From Lactobacillales bacterium (GTDB lineage: Bacteria > Bacillota > Bacilli > Lactobacillales > Streptococcaceae), in the NCBI GenBank assembly GCA_031261705.1, contig JAISJD010000005.1, positions 1 to 54,860 of the forward strand: a stretch of DNA of 54,860 bases, given 5' to 3'. The position numbers were made by a program, and so were the translations under genes. The notes beneath the pieces are model-generated. The model saw nothing but the letters and a program-made list of their open reading frames with translations. It had not been told where the DNA came from and did not search any database. Positions 1-7,946 of this stretch are shown here, one piece after another (the first letter of the stretch is position 1; each line of letters opens with the position of its first letter).

Positions 1-2
1 AT

Positions 3-257
3 TCAGTGAATTACAAATTCAAAACCGTATTTAACACGTTTAAAAAGAATCGTAACTTCATCAAGAACTCTTTAAAATACAAGTATTCAAACGGTCCTCT
101 TGAATGCTTCAACAACCACATCAAAGTTATCAAACGAATAGCCTACGGATATAGAAACTATATGAATTTCAAAAAACGAATCATGATTGTCTTTGGCGAC
201 CAACCAATGACAATCAAAAAAGCTACTCCACATGATTTCTCATGTGAAGCAGCCTAA
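3..257 (+). CDS. ISL3-family transposase, C-terminal fragment
   Basis: The reading frame is open from the left edge of the window, so this is the 3' end of a gene that starts outside. The roughly 85 visible residues contain the motif YSNGPLECFNNHIKVIKR followed by AYGYRNY, typical of the end of the ISL3-family transposase DDE domain, where the invariant Glu (here in GPLE) is the last catalytic acid. The usual residue after that Glu is Gly; here it is Cys. Whether the whole transposase is intact cannot be judged. The GTG at position 6 is only the first in-frame start codon and is not the real start. Family assignment is from motif recall. Confidence 0.85.
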   Translation, partial: SVNYKFKTVFNTFKKNRNFIKNSLKYKYSNGPLECFNNHIKVIKRIAYGYRNYMNFKKRIMIVFGDQPMTIKKATPHDFSCEAA

Positions 258-280
258 GCTTTATTTATCAGATTTAGGTG

Positions 281-306
281 TCACCACCATCATTTGACAA
301 AGAGCC
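281..306. repeat. Terminal inverted repeat of the ISL3-family element
   Basis: This is the right terminal repeat, with outermost bases GGCTCTTTGTCAAATGATGG read from 306 inward. It begins 23 bases after the transposase stop codon. Only one of the two repeats is in the window, so its length is estimated from where resemblance to ISL3 ends fades. Confidence 0.65.
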
Positions 307-308
307 AA

Positions 309-350
309 AAAACCTCTGTACTCTTTCTTTAAGAGATACGGAGGTTTTTA
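309..350. terminator. Terminator at the end of the rpsP-khpA operon
   Basis: An interrupted stem pairs AAACCTC (310-316) with GAGGTTT (341-347), extended inward by GTA/TAC and CTC/GAG. A-rich and T-rich flanks on both sides let it work in either direction. It lies between the IS (plus strand) and khpA (minus strand), and the IS boundary falls only a few bases before it. Confidence 0.8.
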
Positions 351-354
351 TTAG

Positions 355-606
355 CTATTTGCTATCAACAATATTCAAACGAACCTTTTTTAGTCCATTT
401 ACGCGGACAGAATAGACAATCGTACGAATTGCTTTCGCAACACGACCTTGTTTTCCAATCACACGACCAATATCGTCTGGGTGAACACTCAAGTTATACT
501 CCAAGAATTCATCTGATTCCTCGATCGTCAACTTGATGTCCTCAGGATGAGTGACTAATGGTTGAACAATTGTTAGAACTAAGTCTTTTACATCATTCTT
601 CATCAT
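355..606 (-). CDS. khpA: KH-domain RNA-binding protein KhpA (YlqC)
   Basis: This small cytoplasmic single-KH protein binds RNA, usually as a heterodimer with KhpB, and affects cell division and elongation in relatives. The KH GxxG loop is visible as GRVIGKQGRVAKAIR, and the length (about 83 residues) is normal. The start chosen is the ATG at 606, nine bases after AAGG; the ATG at 603 is equally possible, and the upstream in-frame TTG at 615 overlaps the ribosome binding site. It follows rpsP with almost no gap and must share its transcript. In most Firmicutes rimM and trmD lie further downstream. Here a terminator and an IS lie there instead. Confidence 0.93.
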   Translation of the reverse strand: MMKNDVKDLVLTIVQPLVTHPEDIKLTIEESDEFLEYNLSVHPDDIGRVIGKQGRVAKAIRTIVYSVRVNGLKKVRLNIVDSK

Positions 607-617
607 AATCACCAACC

Positions 618-890
618 TTATTTAGTGTATTTAGCTTCGTGGAATTTCTTCATTACGCCTTCGCGAGAAAGAATGTTACGAACTGTATCAGAAGGTTGTG
701 CACCTTTTGATAACCAATCTAAAATTACATCTTCTTTAATTTTCACTTCTGCTGGATCTAATAAAGGATTATAAGTTCCCACAGTTTCGATGAAACGTCC
801 ATCACGAGGAGAACGAGAATCTGCTACTACGATACGGTAAAAAGGTTTTTTCTTAGAACCCATACGTTTTAAACGGATTTTTACTGCCAT
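618..890 (-). CDS. rpsP: 30S ribosomal protein S16
   Basis: Ninety residues, the usual length, opening with the family signature [19 protein letters not shown] followed by [13 protein letters not shown]16 is an assembly protein of the small ribosomal subunit body. The ATG at 890 is preceded by GGAGG at good spacing. It is the first gene of a two-gene operon with khpA and is driven by two strong tandem promoters at 927-1013. In the common gene order ffh lies directly upstream; here the upstream neighbour is tag, and ffh is about 7 kb away. Confidence 0.97.
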   Translation of the reverse strand: MAVKIRLKRMGSKKKPFYRIVVADSRSPRDGRFIETVGTYNPLLDPAEVKIKEDVILDWLSKGAQPSDTVRNILSREGVMKKFHEAKYTK

Positions 891-926
891 GTTTATTACA
901 CCTCCATATGTTTGATTACATTGGCT

Positions 927-955
927 AGTATATTAAATATACTGGGTGGTGTCAA
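927..955 (-). promoter_or_regulatory. Sigma-A promoter P1 of rpsP-khpA
   Basis: On the minus strand TTGACA (955-950) and TATACT (932-927) are separated by exactly 17 bases, close to the sigma-A consensus. Transcription would start about 30 bases before the rpsP start codon. Confidence 0.8.
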
Positions 956-984
956 GAATTTTTTCTTTACACCCTACGAAATAT

Positions 985-1013
985 ATCATAGCAAGATTTT
1001 ATGTGCCTGTCAA
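985..1013 (-). promoter_or_regulatory. Sigma-A promoter P2 of rpsP-khpA
   Basis: On the minus strand TTGACA (1013-1008) and TATGAT (990-985) are again 17 bases apart. It sits about 10 bases past the tag stop codon and 58 bases upstream of P1. The -35 regions of both promoters and the T/A-rich stretch before them are near copies of each other. Confidence 0.8.
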
Positions 1014-1023
1014 GTTTTTTTCT

Positions 1024-1593
1024 TTACACCAAATCGTTGTAACGAAAGCAGTTTTCTACATGGTCGTTTACCAAACCACACGCTTGTAAAAAAGAATAAA
1101 CAATCGTTGTGCCAACAAACTTAAAGCCTCGTTTTTTTAAATCTTTACTCAATCTATCGGATAACGTTGTGGAGGTTGGAACCTCCGAAATATTTTTAAT
1201 ATGATGTTGTTCTGGCTGATTTAGAACGAAATTCCATAAATAATTAGAAAAGCTCCCGAACTCTTTTTGAATCTCCTGCACACGTTGAGCATTGTTGATG
1301 ATTGCACGTATTTTCAAACGATTGCGCACAATTCCCGCATCAAGTAGTAATTCATTATATTTTTCTTCATCATATGCTGCAACGATTTCTATTTCAAAAT
1401 CATCAAACGCTTTCAAGAAATTTTCTTGTTTATTCAAAATCGTTTGCCAAGATAAGCCAGCCTGCATTAAATCAAGAGAAAGTTTAGCAAATAAATTTTT
1501 ATCCTCATATTCGGGAACACCCCACACAGTATCATGATAATCAGCCATTTTTTCATTTTCTATTGCCCAAGCGCAACGTATTTTCTCAGTCAT
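1024..1593 (-). CDS. tag: DNA-3-methyladenine glycosylase I
   Basis: This base-excision repair enzyme removes 3-methyladenine from DNA. The 189-residue protein has the Tag family pattern: an N-terminal Cys (C7), ADYHDTVWGVP, MQAGLSWQTILNK, and a C-terminal His/Cys pair in DHVENCFRY that, with C7 and H20, forms the structural zinc site. The ATG at 1593 is chosen because AGGAGG lies seven bases before it; the upstream in-frame start at 1620 would overlap that site. Where the family usually has Glu in LE-x-x-QAGLSW, this protein has Asp (D41), a conservative but unusual change at a substrate-recognition position. It precedes rpsP on the same strand, with rpsP promoters between. Confidence 0.92.
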   Translation of the reverse strand: MTEKIRCAWAIENEKMADYHDTVWGVPEYEDKNLFAKLSLDLMQAGLSWQTILNKQENFLKAFDDFEIEIVAAYDEEKYNELLLDAGIVRNRLKIRAIINNAQRVQEIQKEFGSFSNYLWNFVLNQPEQHHIKNISEVPTSTTLSDRLSKDLKKRGFKFVGTTIVYSFLQACGLVNDHVENCFRYNDLV

Positions 1594-1657
1594 GCTCCTA
1601 CCTCCTACTCTTCCTTCCATTGTAACAAATAATCAACAAGTAGAATTAAAAATCTAC

Positions 1658-1720
1658 TTGACAACGAGAACTGTATGGTTCACAATAGTACACGAAAGGT
1701 GTGTACTATATAAACTATTA
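1658..1720 (+). promoter_or_regulatory. Promoter and candidate operator of the YtrA-type cassette
   Basis: TTGACA at 1658-1663 is a consensus -35; the -10 is less clear, with CACAAT at 1681 at 17-base spacing. Just downstream, AGTACAC (1687-1693) and GTGTACT (1701-1707) form a perfect 7-bp inverted repeat around a 7-base spacer. A wider pair, GTGT (1701) and ACAC (1720), flanks an AT-rich core. YtrA-type repressors usually bind such sites in front of their own gene, so autoregulation is the natural reading. The mRNA leader would be about 100 bases. Confidence 0.6.
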
Positions 1721-1797
1721 CACATCAGTACAGTACAAACCACTTGGTCATTGATTTTAAGTGATTTGTTTGAGTCTTGTAACGAAAGGAGAAGCTA

Positions 1798-2196
1798 ATG
1801 GTTTCCATTAATAAATCGAAGAATAAACCACTTTATGAACAAATTATGTTCAGCATTAAGGAAGATATTTTACATCAGATATTGCTTCCTGGGGAAAAAC
1901 TGCCCTCTGTTCGTGAATTATCCACACAGCTAATGATGAATCCGAACACAATTTCCAAAGCTTACAAATTATTAGAACAAGAAAAAGTGCTCGTAACAGT
2001 CAAAGGAAAGGGAACCTATGTAAATGATGAAATTTCTTCCAAACGCAATCAGATAAAGGTCGATGAAATTCATCAGAAATTCAATGAGCTACTCATTGAA
2101 GCAAATTACTGGAAGATAAAAAGAAAAGAAATTATTGGGTGGGTAAATAAAAGTTTCAACATGGAGGAGAATACCGATGGAAATAGTGAATCTTAA
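1798..2196 (+). CDS. GntR-family regulator, YtrA subfamily
   Basis: A 132-residue protein with the N-terminal winged helix-turn-helix of the GntR family (PLYEQIMFSIKEDI, PGEKLPSVRELS, NPNTISKAY, GKGTYV) and only a short C-terminal helical tail, as in the YtrA subfamily. These regulators typically repress a linked ABC transporter operon and respond to cell-wall or peptide antibiotics. The ATG at 1798 has AAAGGAG upstream. It overlaps the next gene by 20 bases, indicating translational coupling. The palindrome at 1687-1707 is its likely operator. The ligand is unknown. Confidence 0.9.
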   Translation: MVSINKSKNKPLYEQIMFSIKEDILHQILLPGEKLPSVRELSTQLMMNPNTISKAYKLLEQEKVLVTVKGKGTYVNDEISSKRNQIKVDEIHQKFNELLIEANYWKIKRKEIIGWVNKSFNMEENTDGNSES

Positions 2197-3064
2197 AAAG
2201 ATTATTGAGGGGAAACCGATTATCGAAAATATCAATCTTACACTTGATAAGGGACAAATTATCGGGCTAATTGGGAGAAATAGTGTGGGAAAAACCACTT
2301 TCTTTCGGACAGTGGTGGGTCACTATATCAAGGATGAGGGAGAAATCTTGATTAATGGGGAAACTCTTGACGAGAATGTTTCGTTAAAGCAAAAAATATT
2401 TTACATTGACGAACAGTATAATTTTTTCAGTACCTATACTTTAGAAAAAATTGGGGAGTTTTATAACTTTGCCTATCCAACCTTTGAAATGTCTCGTTTT
2501 CTCAAACTACTTGAAGAAAATAATCTTCAACCAAAATTGAAATATCGAGCAATGAGTAAGGGAATGCAAGGACTTTTCAAAATGGTGCTATCTATTGCTG
2601 TCAATGTGGAATATCTTTTCCTAGATGAACCCTTCGATGGACTAGATGTTATCGTCAAAAAACGTGTCATTCGCTTGCTTTTGTCCGAACTTGCTGAAAG
2701 TGACAAAATGGTGATGATTTCTTCACACAATCTATTACAGCTCGAAAATTTAATTGACCGTGTTATTATATTGAAAGACACAACGATTGCACAGGACTAT
2801 CTATTAGATGATTTTAAATCACATGTGAGAAAGCTTCAATTAGTCTTGAAAGGGAAAAAAATCCCAGAATTTCTCAAGAAAAATAGTAAAGCCTTATCTG
2901 TGCAGGGCCGTGTTATTACTGTAGTGATTGAACAATATACTGACGAACTTGAAACGCAAATTAAAGCATTAGATCCTGTCGTGTTTGAAGAACTTCCACT
3001 GACATTGGAAGATATGTTTGAAGTAAATTTGACAAAAGAGGCTGATTTTCAGCTATACATCTAG
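2177..3064 (+). CDS. ABC transporter ATP-binding protein
   Basis: A 295-residue ATPase subunit with Walker A GRNSVGKTT (residues 33-41), a weak signature motif (SKGMQ in place of LSGGQ, near residue 131), Walker B YLFLDEP and the switch His in SSHN. The Walker A carries Ser at the position usually held by Gly (GxNGxGK), still compatible with GxxxxGKT. It is coupled to the YtrA-type regulator before it and to the permease gene 15 bases after it, so the three form one export or sensing unit. Related cassettes act in antimicrobial-peptide or wall-antibiotic stress. The transported substrate cannot be read from the sequence. Confidence 0.9.
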   Translation: MEIVNLKKIIEGKPIIENINLTLDKGQIIGLIGRNSVGKTTFFRTVVGHYIKDEGEILINGETLDENVSLKQKIFYIDEQYNFFSTYTLEKIGEFYNFAYPTFEMSRFLKLLEENNLQPKLKYRAMSKGMQGLFKMVLSIAVNVEYLFLDEPFDGLDVIVKKRVIRLLLSELAESDKMVMISSHNLLQLENLIDRVIILKDTTIAQDYLLDDFKSHVRKLQLVLKGKKIPEFLKKNSKALSVQGRVITVVIEQYTDELETQIKALDPVVFEELPLTLEDMFEVNLTKEADFQLYI

Positions 3065-3079
3065 TGAGGGGGAGAGAAT

Positions 3080-4273
3080 ATGAAGAAAGAACTTCTAAAA
3101 ATTTTTTGGACACGTTATAAAGTAGCACTAATTCTTTTATCTGTTTTCCTAATTGGTTTTGGGATAATTAATGGAAATAGTCGAGTAAACAGCTGGAAAG
3201 CAAGCTACAAATATTACACTAGTGAACAGTTTGAGAAAGAATATCTATCATACAAATATAAACCAACGGAAACACTTGAAGAATATCAACTTAACCAATT
3301 CAGAGTCTATTTTGATGAAAAAGAGAGAAAAGGAGAAATAAACGTTCCCAGCTTTGTTACTGAAAATAGGACAGTTCCCTTTTTATCTCCAAATTCAACC
3401 TACTTATTGTTATTTCTTTTTTCAGGATTTTTACTTTTCTTTATAGACTTGAAAACTGGGTTTAATCAATTTCTATTTAGCATAGGGTTTCAAAAAAGGA
3501 ATATTTTTCTTACAAAATATTTATTAATAGCACCGACACTTGTTTTAAGCTTATTTATTGGCAACCTGTTACAAAACATTCTATTCTTCCACGGGATTCC
3601 TAACGAATATATGAATGGGGGAACATTTGCTCAAAGTGTTCCAATCATCTTATTAAATACGTTACTTGCGCTGACACTCTTTACTGTCGGAACTTTTTTG
3701 GGCGTATTGATGGGACAGCTAATTCTTGGTGTGATAACTTTACTTGGTTTCACTCTTTATTTACACTACTGTATTAAAACAGTTGATGCGATAAGAAATT
3801 TAAGTTATTTTATCCAACATCATAAAGATAGATACAATTATAAGGGTTTACCCTTGCGCTTCTCAGACTTTGAATTTCATCAATGTGCGATTGGTACCCC
3901 ATTAGGACATGATGTTCTAATTATTCTAATATTTACAGTAGGATTATTTCTGTTCACGCTTTATTGGTACCCTAGAACTTCTCTTGAAAACACTGGAAAA
4001 TATTTATTACAACCTTCACTAAAAAAGGTGACTTTTGAGATTGTGATAATTTCATCCTTTGTTATTCCGTATTTTATAAACTTGGGTGGACCTTATACGG
4101 ATAGTCAAGAAAACTATTTCTCAGTTCCACAATTATTAGCTAGACCACTAAGCTTTGCGCTAACCTTCGCAGTGATTGGAACCATCATCGCCTATCTTGT
4201 CATTTATCAGCTTGACGGTGTTAAGCATTTGATGTTTTGGAAGAAAAGAGAAATATCACTTAATGAAAACTAG
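3080..4273 (+). CDS. ABC transporter permease
   Basis: A 397-residue membrane protein with about eight hydrophobic segments: one at the N-terminus (about residues 15-32), a cluster from about 105 to 235, and more near 282-300, 320-340 and 355-380. A soluble stretch of about 70 residues after the first helix probably faces outside. This fits the membrane subunit of an ABC-2-type exporter. The ATG at 3080 follows GAGGGGGAG. The gene overlaps the VanZ-like gene by 11 bases. I recognise no more specific subfamily. Confidence 0.8.
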   Translation: MKKELLKIFWTRYKVALILLSVFLIGFGIINGNSRVNSWKASYKYYTSEQFEKEYLSYKYKPTETLEEYQLNQFRVYFDEKERKGEINVPSFVTENRTVPFLSPNSTYLLLFLFSGFLLFFIDLKTGFNQFLFSIGFQKRNIFLTKYLLIAPTLVLSLFIGNLLQNILFFHGIPNEYMNGGTFAQSVPIILLNTLLALTLFTVGTFLGVLMGQLILGVITLLGFTLYLHYCIKTVDAIRNLSYFIQHHKDRYNYKGLPLRFSDFEFHQCAIGTPLGHDVLIILIFTVGLFLFTLYWYPRTSLENTGKYLLQPSLKKVTFEIVIISSFVIPYFINLGGPYTDSQENYFSVPQLLARPLSFALTFAVIGTIIAYLVIYQLDGVKHLMFWKKREISLNEN

Positions 4274-4718
4274 ACGATGGAATCTATTATTTATAGTTAC
4301 TTTTATCGTTTATCTAGTTTTTCTCTTGCACGTTTTATTTAGTGGACATGAAAACAGCACAACTTCGACAATCAACCTCCTCCCATCTCATTCTATTTCT
4401 AACAACTTCTTTGGTGATAATAGAATAGGAGGAACACATTTGATTAAAGTAAATACGTGGGGAAATGTTTTGATTTTTATTCCTACGGGTATCTATCTTT
4501 CGAGCCTTTTAGGATTTAGGAAAACAGGCAAAGCATTCCTTGCGATAGTTCTTTTTTCGCTCGATATGGAACTGATTCAGTTTATTTCACCCCTCGGTAT
4601 TTTTGATGTTGACGATATACTTCTTAATACATTGGGCAGAGTACTAGTCGTTTTCATCTTCCATTTGATACTAAAGTGGACACAATCAAGAGAAACAACA
4701 AAAACATTTATTATCTGA
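4263..4718 (+). CDS. VanZ-like family membrane protein
   Basis: A 151-residue protein with about four membrane segments and the VanZ family pattern: NVLIFIPTGIYL, then SLDMELIQFI, then FDVDDILLNTLGR. VanZ itself gives low-level teicoplanin resistance by an unknown mechanism, and most chromosomal members have no proven role. The overlap with the permease suggests it is the last member of the YtrA/ABC cassette. A cell-envelope stress role is an inference from family and context. Confidence 0.85.
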   Translation: MKTRRWNLLFIVTFIVYLVFLLHVLFSGHENSTTSTINLLPSHSISNNFFGDNRIGGTHLIKVNTWGNVLIFIPTGIYLSSLLGFRKTGKAFLAIVLFSLDMELIQFISPLGIFDVDDILLNTLGRVLVVFIFHLILKWTQSRETTKTFII

Positions 4719-4789
4719 TACGTGTCAATTCTCGATTTTGACGGAATGTTGCTCGTTTCGCTCTGATTGATTTTTAATTCTTAACTACC

Positions 4790-4828
4790 AAAACGAGGAA
4801 AACCTACTGTAGATTTTCCTCGTTTTTT
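4790..4828. terminator. Bidirectional terminator between the VanZ-like and amidase genes
   Basis: AAACGAGGAAAA (4791-4802) pairs with TTTTCCTCGTTT (about 4814-4825), with A-rich and T-rich flanks. The genes converge here, so it can stop transcription from both sides. Confidence 0.85.
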
Positions 4829-6300
4829 CATCTATAATATTCAGGCAGTTCAAACTGTCCAGCTTCTTCAAAAAGTTTCGAAAGCTCCAATAACTCCATT
4901 TCACTTCCTTTTCTACCCATGAATTGCACTCCTAATGGTAAGCCCTCATCTGTCACATAAATAGGTAAACTAATCGCTGTCTGCCCTGTCAAATTCACCA
5001 TAAATGGAAAAGGACTAAAAACCAAGCTCTCTTCAAACATATCCGAAACAATCTGTTTTTGTTCGGTAACGGAAAACTCATTCATATGTTCCATTTGTTG
5101 AATTGTTTTTTCTGGAAACATTTCATGCGTAATTTTTGGTGCAGTTTTGGCTGTGGTAGGAGTCAAGAAAAAGTCGTAGTGAGAAAAGATCTTTTGCTCA
5201 AATTGTTCGGTTGCCCAGTCCCAATCATTTAAACTTTTAATGTACTCTGTCGCTTTTATATTTTTTCCATATTCTAGCAAGCACCAAGTCATTAATTCAA
5301 TGTCATTCTTTTTTACTTTTCGCTTCAGTTTCGACTCGAAAAATTCAATCATCGCAAGGGTTTCTCCCGCATTCATCTGATAATAAGTTTCAATCAAGGG
5401 TCTAGCATTTAGAGGATAATCCACTTCTTCTACAATATGTCCTTGTGCCTCTAAAAATTTTACAGCTTTTAAAACGGCTTTTTTTGCTTCCTCGCTCACA
5501 GGGGTTCCAACAGGTGATTGCGTGGTAAAAGCAATCTTACTTGGCAACGTTCTAGCTTGCAAATTTAACAGCGCTTGTCTATCTAATAAGGGGGCTTGAT
5601 AGGGTGCTGGCTCCTGAATCACCTGCATTTCAGCTAAAAATCTTGCCGTATCCCGAACGCTAACAGTCAAAGCAAACTCAACTGACGCCCCTTGCCACCC
5701 ACGATAGCCTCCGGGACCTTTTGGTGTTCTTCCACGAGTAGGCTTTAGTCCAATCAAACCACTCCATGACGCTGGAATACGGATAGAACCTCCACCATCC
5801 CCGCCACCAGCAATTGGAAACATACCACTTGCTACTGCAGAGGCTGCTCCGCCACTTGAACCACCTGGATAGTAGGCGTGATTCCATACATTTTTTGTAG
5901 GCCCATACAGCTGTGGGTCGGTCGTATTTTTAAAACCGAACTCCGGCGCATTGGTCTTTCCAAAAGGAATAAATCCAGCTTTTTCCGCTTGCTTTACATA
6001 ATAATCATCTGATTGTGCCACATTTTTTTCAAACAGCTTGCTTCCCATTGTAGCACCCAAGCCTGCCTTATCCTGTCCAAGCATTTTTAAAGGAAAGAGC
6101 ACACCGTCAAAAAGCCCATCTCCTTGTACATGCTCCTCTATCCACTTTTCAGTTAAATCTGCACGCACTTCAATTAATGCGTTGAGTGACGGATTTTTCT
6201 CCTCAATTCTTTTTAAAGTATCAAAAAATAATTCTTTTGAAGAAATTTCTTTCATCCTTATCTTTTCTGCCCAGTAGGTTGCATCCTTTAGCTCGCTCAT
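4828..6300 (-). CDS. Amidase signature family protein
   Basis: A 490-residue hydrolase with the Ser-cisSer-Lys triad of the amidase signature family: Lys72 in FPLKMLG, the cis-Ser near 148 in [10 protein letters not shown] and the nucleophile Ser172 in [10 protein letters not shown]. It resembles GatA but lacks the gatC/gatB neighbours, so it is more likely a stand-alone amidase acting on small amides. The ATG at 6300 is chosen because GGAG sits eight bases before it; the upstream in-frame GTG at 6309 overlaps that site. The substrate is unknown. It lies 20 bases downstream of the broken lsa-like gene on the same strand. Confidence 0.9.
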   Translation of the reverse strand: MSELKDATYWAEKIRMKEISSKELFFDTLKRIEEKNPSLNALIEVRADLTEKWIEEHVQGDGLFDGVLFPLKMLGQDKAGLGATMGSKLFEKNVAQSDDYYVKQAEKAGFIPFGKTNAPEFGFKNTTDPQLYGPTKNVWNHAYYPGGSSGGAASAVASGMFPIAGGGDGGGSIRIPASWSGLIGLKPTRGRTPKGPGGYRGWQGASVEFALTVSVRDTARFLAEMQVIQEPAPYQAPLLDRQALLNLQARTLPSKIAFTTQSPVGTPVSEEAKKAVLKAVKFLEAQGHIVEEVDYPLNARPLIETYYQMNAGETLAMIEFFESKLKRKVKKNDIELMTWCLLEYGKNIKATEYIKSLNDWDWATEQFEQKIFSHYDFFLTPTTAKTAPKITHEMFPEKTIQQMEHMNEFSVTEQKQIVSDMFEESLVFSPFPFMVNLTGQTAISLPIYVTDEGLPLGVQFMGRKGSEMELLELSKLFEEAGQFELPEYYR

Positions 6301-6320
6301 TTTCTTCACTCCAATGTCAC

Positions 6321-7687
6321 TTATTTCTGTAATTGTACCACTTGTGTAGCCACTCTATCCACAAATGTTTGATCATGTTCAATAAATAGCATGGTTGGAT
6401 TCTTTTCTCGGATAATTTTTTCAAGCTGTTCATGATTAATCACATCAAGATAATTCAGCGGTTCATCCCAAATATACAGCTCGGCTTCTTCGCCCAAAGA
6501 TTTCGCTAACTCGACTTTTTTTCTCTGCCCCATACTCATATTTTCGATTTTATTTTTGAATACACTTCGCTCCATTCCTAGCTTCTTCAAATTACTAAGA
6601 AATGTTTCAAAATCAAGATGATGATCTTCAACAAATTCTTGTAAGGTTCCAGTATTCCCTTCAAAATCTTGACGAACAAAGGAAATCGTCAACCGCTCTG
6701 GCTTTCTCACCTCCCCCGAAGTAACTCCTGTAAAAATTCCTAAAAGGGTGTGAATCAAAGCAGTTTTTCCTATGCCGTTTTCTCCGCTTAACGCCACCCG
6801 CTGATTTCTTTTCACTTCAAAGTTTAATGGTTTAAATAACATTTTCCCATTATATCCAAGTGTGAAATTTTCAAATTGAAACAAGCGCTCACGATAAGTC
6901 GGTAAAAAAATCATTTTTAGCTCTTCAACAAATTCAACATCCTTAAGTAGCTGTTCCTTTTCAGCAATGCTTGAAGATACACGTTTTTCAATTGATTTTG
7001 ACCGTTTCATCATCTTCGCTGCCCGATGACCGATGAACCCCTTATCCATTTTAGAGCCTCGTTTATCCGATTCCCTTGATTTTGACCAATCTTCTTTTTC
7101 TTTAGCTGTTTTCTTCAGACGTAAAATTTCACCCTGTAATTTTTCATTCTGTTCTAAATCAAATTTATCTCTTAGTTCCTTTTGTTCTTCGTAGATCGAA
7201 AAGTTTCCTTTATATAAATATAATTTACTTTTATCAATGGACAACACATGGTCAACAACTTTATTGACAAAATTTCTATCATGACTTACCACGATAAATC
7301 CTTGCTTTTTTCGCTTCAAATATTCGGCAACAATCTTTCTTCCTTCCATATCTAAATGATTGGTCGTCATCAATCAAAGGAAAATTCTGCTCCTCTAAAA
7401 ATAACAAAGAAAGAAGTACTTTCGTCTTTTCCCCACCAGAAAGGGACAAAAAAGGGCGCCTCAAGACATCTAAATCTACATGTAATAAATTCAACTCACG
7501 TTCTAATTCCCATTGTTCAAAATCTGCCAACTCCTGCAAAGCATAAAATACAAGCTGATTTACGTCCGTTTCTTCCAATTAACCCTAACTTCCAAAACTC
7601 ATCAATCGTTAAATTTACATCTTCAAAAATCGGCATTAACTGATTATCATAGCCAAATATTAAGTGTTTTATCTCTATCTTACCCAT
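6321..7687 (-). pseudogene. Broken Lsa-type ABC-F ribosome-protection gene
   Basis: Three frames together spell an Lsa-like ABC-F ATPase. The start is at 7687 (MGKIEIKH, after GGAGGG) and reads to GLIGRNGR at the first Walker A. The frame then jumps at about 7566-7576 to EETDVNQL and continues to LSGGEKTKVLL and FPLID. It jumps again near 7362-7370, where the DEPTNHLD Walker B has lost two bases, and then runs intact to 6321 with the second ATPase domain (GENGIGKTA, MSMGQRKKVE, YIWDEPLNYLD). Intact relatives are about 490-500 residues and protect ribosomes from lincosamides, streptogramin A and pleuromutilins. This copy lacks Walker A1 and about 40 residues, so it should not function. The DNA is otherwise well preserved, so the decay looks recent. 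Confidence 0.88.
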
Positions 7688-7709
7688 GTATTTCCCTCCA
7701 TATGCACAC

Positions 7710-7740
7710 AAAACTCCAACCCTTTTCAGAATTGGAGTGT
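7710..7740 (-). promoter_or_regulatory. Hairpin in the leader of the lsa-like pseudogene
   Basis: On the minus strand ACTCCAA and TTGGAGT pair around a 12-base loop and are followed by TTTT, about 25 bases before the ribosome binding site of the lsa-like gene. ABC-F resistance genes are often controlled by ribosome-mediated attenuation, with such a terminator in the leader. I see no clear upstream peptide that would complete the mechanism. The rest of 7740-7946 holds no recognisable gene. Confidence 0.5.
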
Positions 7741-7946
7741 AAAATTCGATAGAGAGGGACACAAAAAAGCAATTTCCTCTACTCACTAATTTTCTAAACC
7801 AATCCTGAAAATCTACACACTCCACCCCCTGAAAAAGAGCTAATATGCAGTTTTACAATAAAATTGGCTTATAAATACATAGTGAATGGTCCTCGTTCTT
7901 TCTTAATGTGCTCAAAATATAACACAGGTTGAAAACATTTTCAATC

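Larger units (their letters stand above)
1..306 (+). mobile_element. Right end of an ISL3-family insertion sequence
   Basis: The transposase fragment is followed about 25 bases later by a sequence ending TTTGACAAAGAGCC at 306, which in reverse reads GGCTCTTTGTCAAA, the usual start of ISL3-family terminal inverted repeats. The element therefore appears to end at 306. ISL3 elements normally make an 8-bp target duplication, which would be AAAAAACC at 307-314. The left end lies outside the window, so the duplication cannot be confirmed. Confidence 0.75.

Noticed and set aside
912-1124. 70-codon plus-strand ORF over the rpsP promoters
   Set aside because: It runs across two strong minus-strand promoters and the end of tag, has no ribosome binding site and no family resemblance.
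7356-7752. Plus-strand ORFs over the lsa-like pseudogene
   Set aside because: They are antisense shadows; the minus strand gives clear ABC-F protein sequence across the same bases.
7920-7946. TTGAAAA/TTTTCAA hairpin after ffh as a terminator
   Set aside because: The stem is short and AT-only, and no T run follows it on the minus strand.
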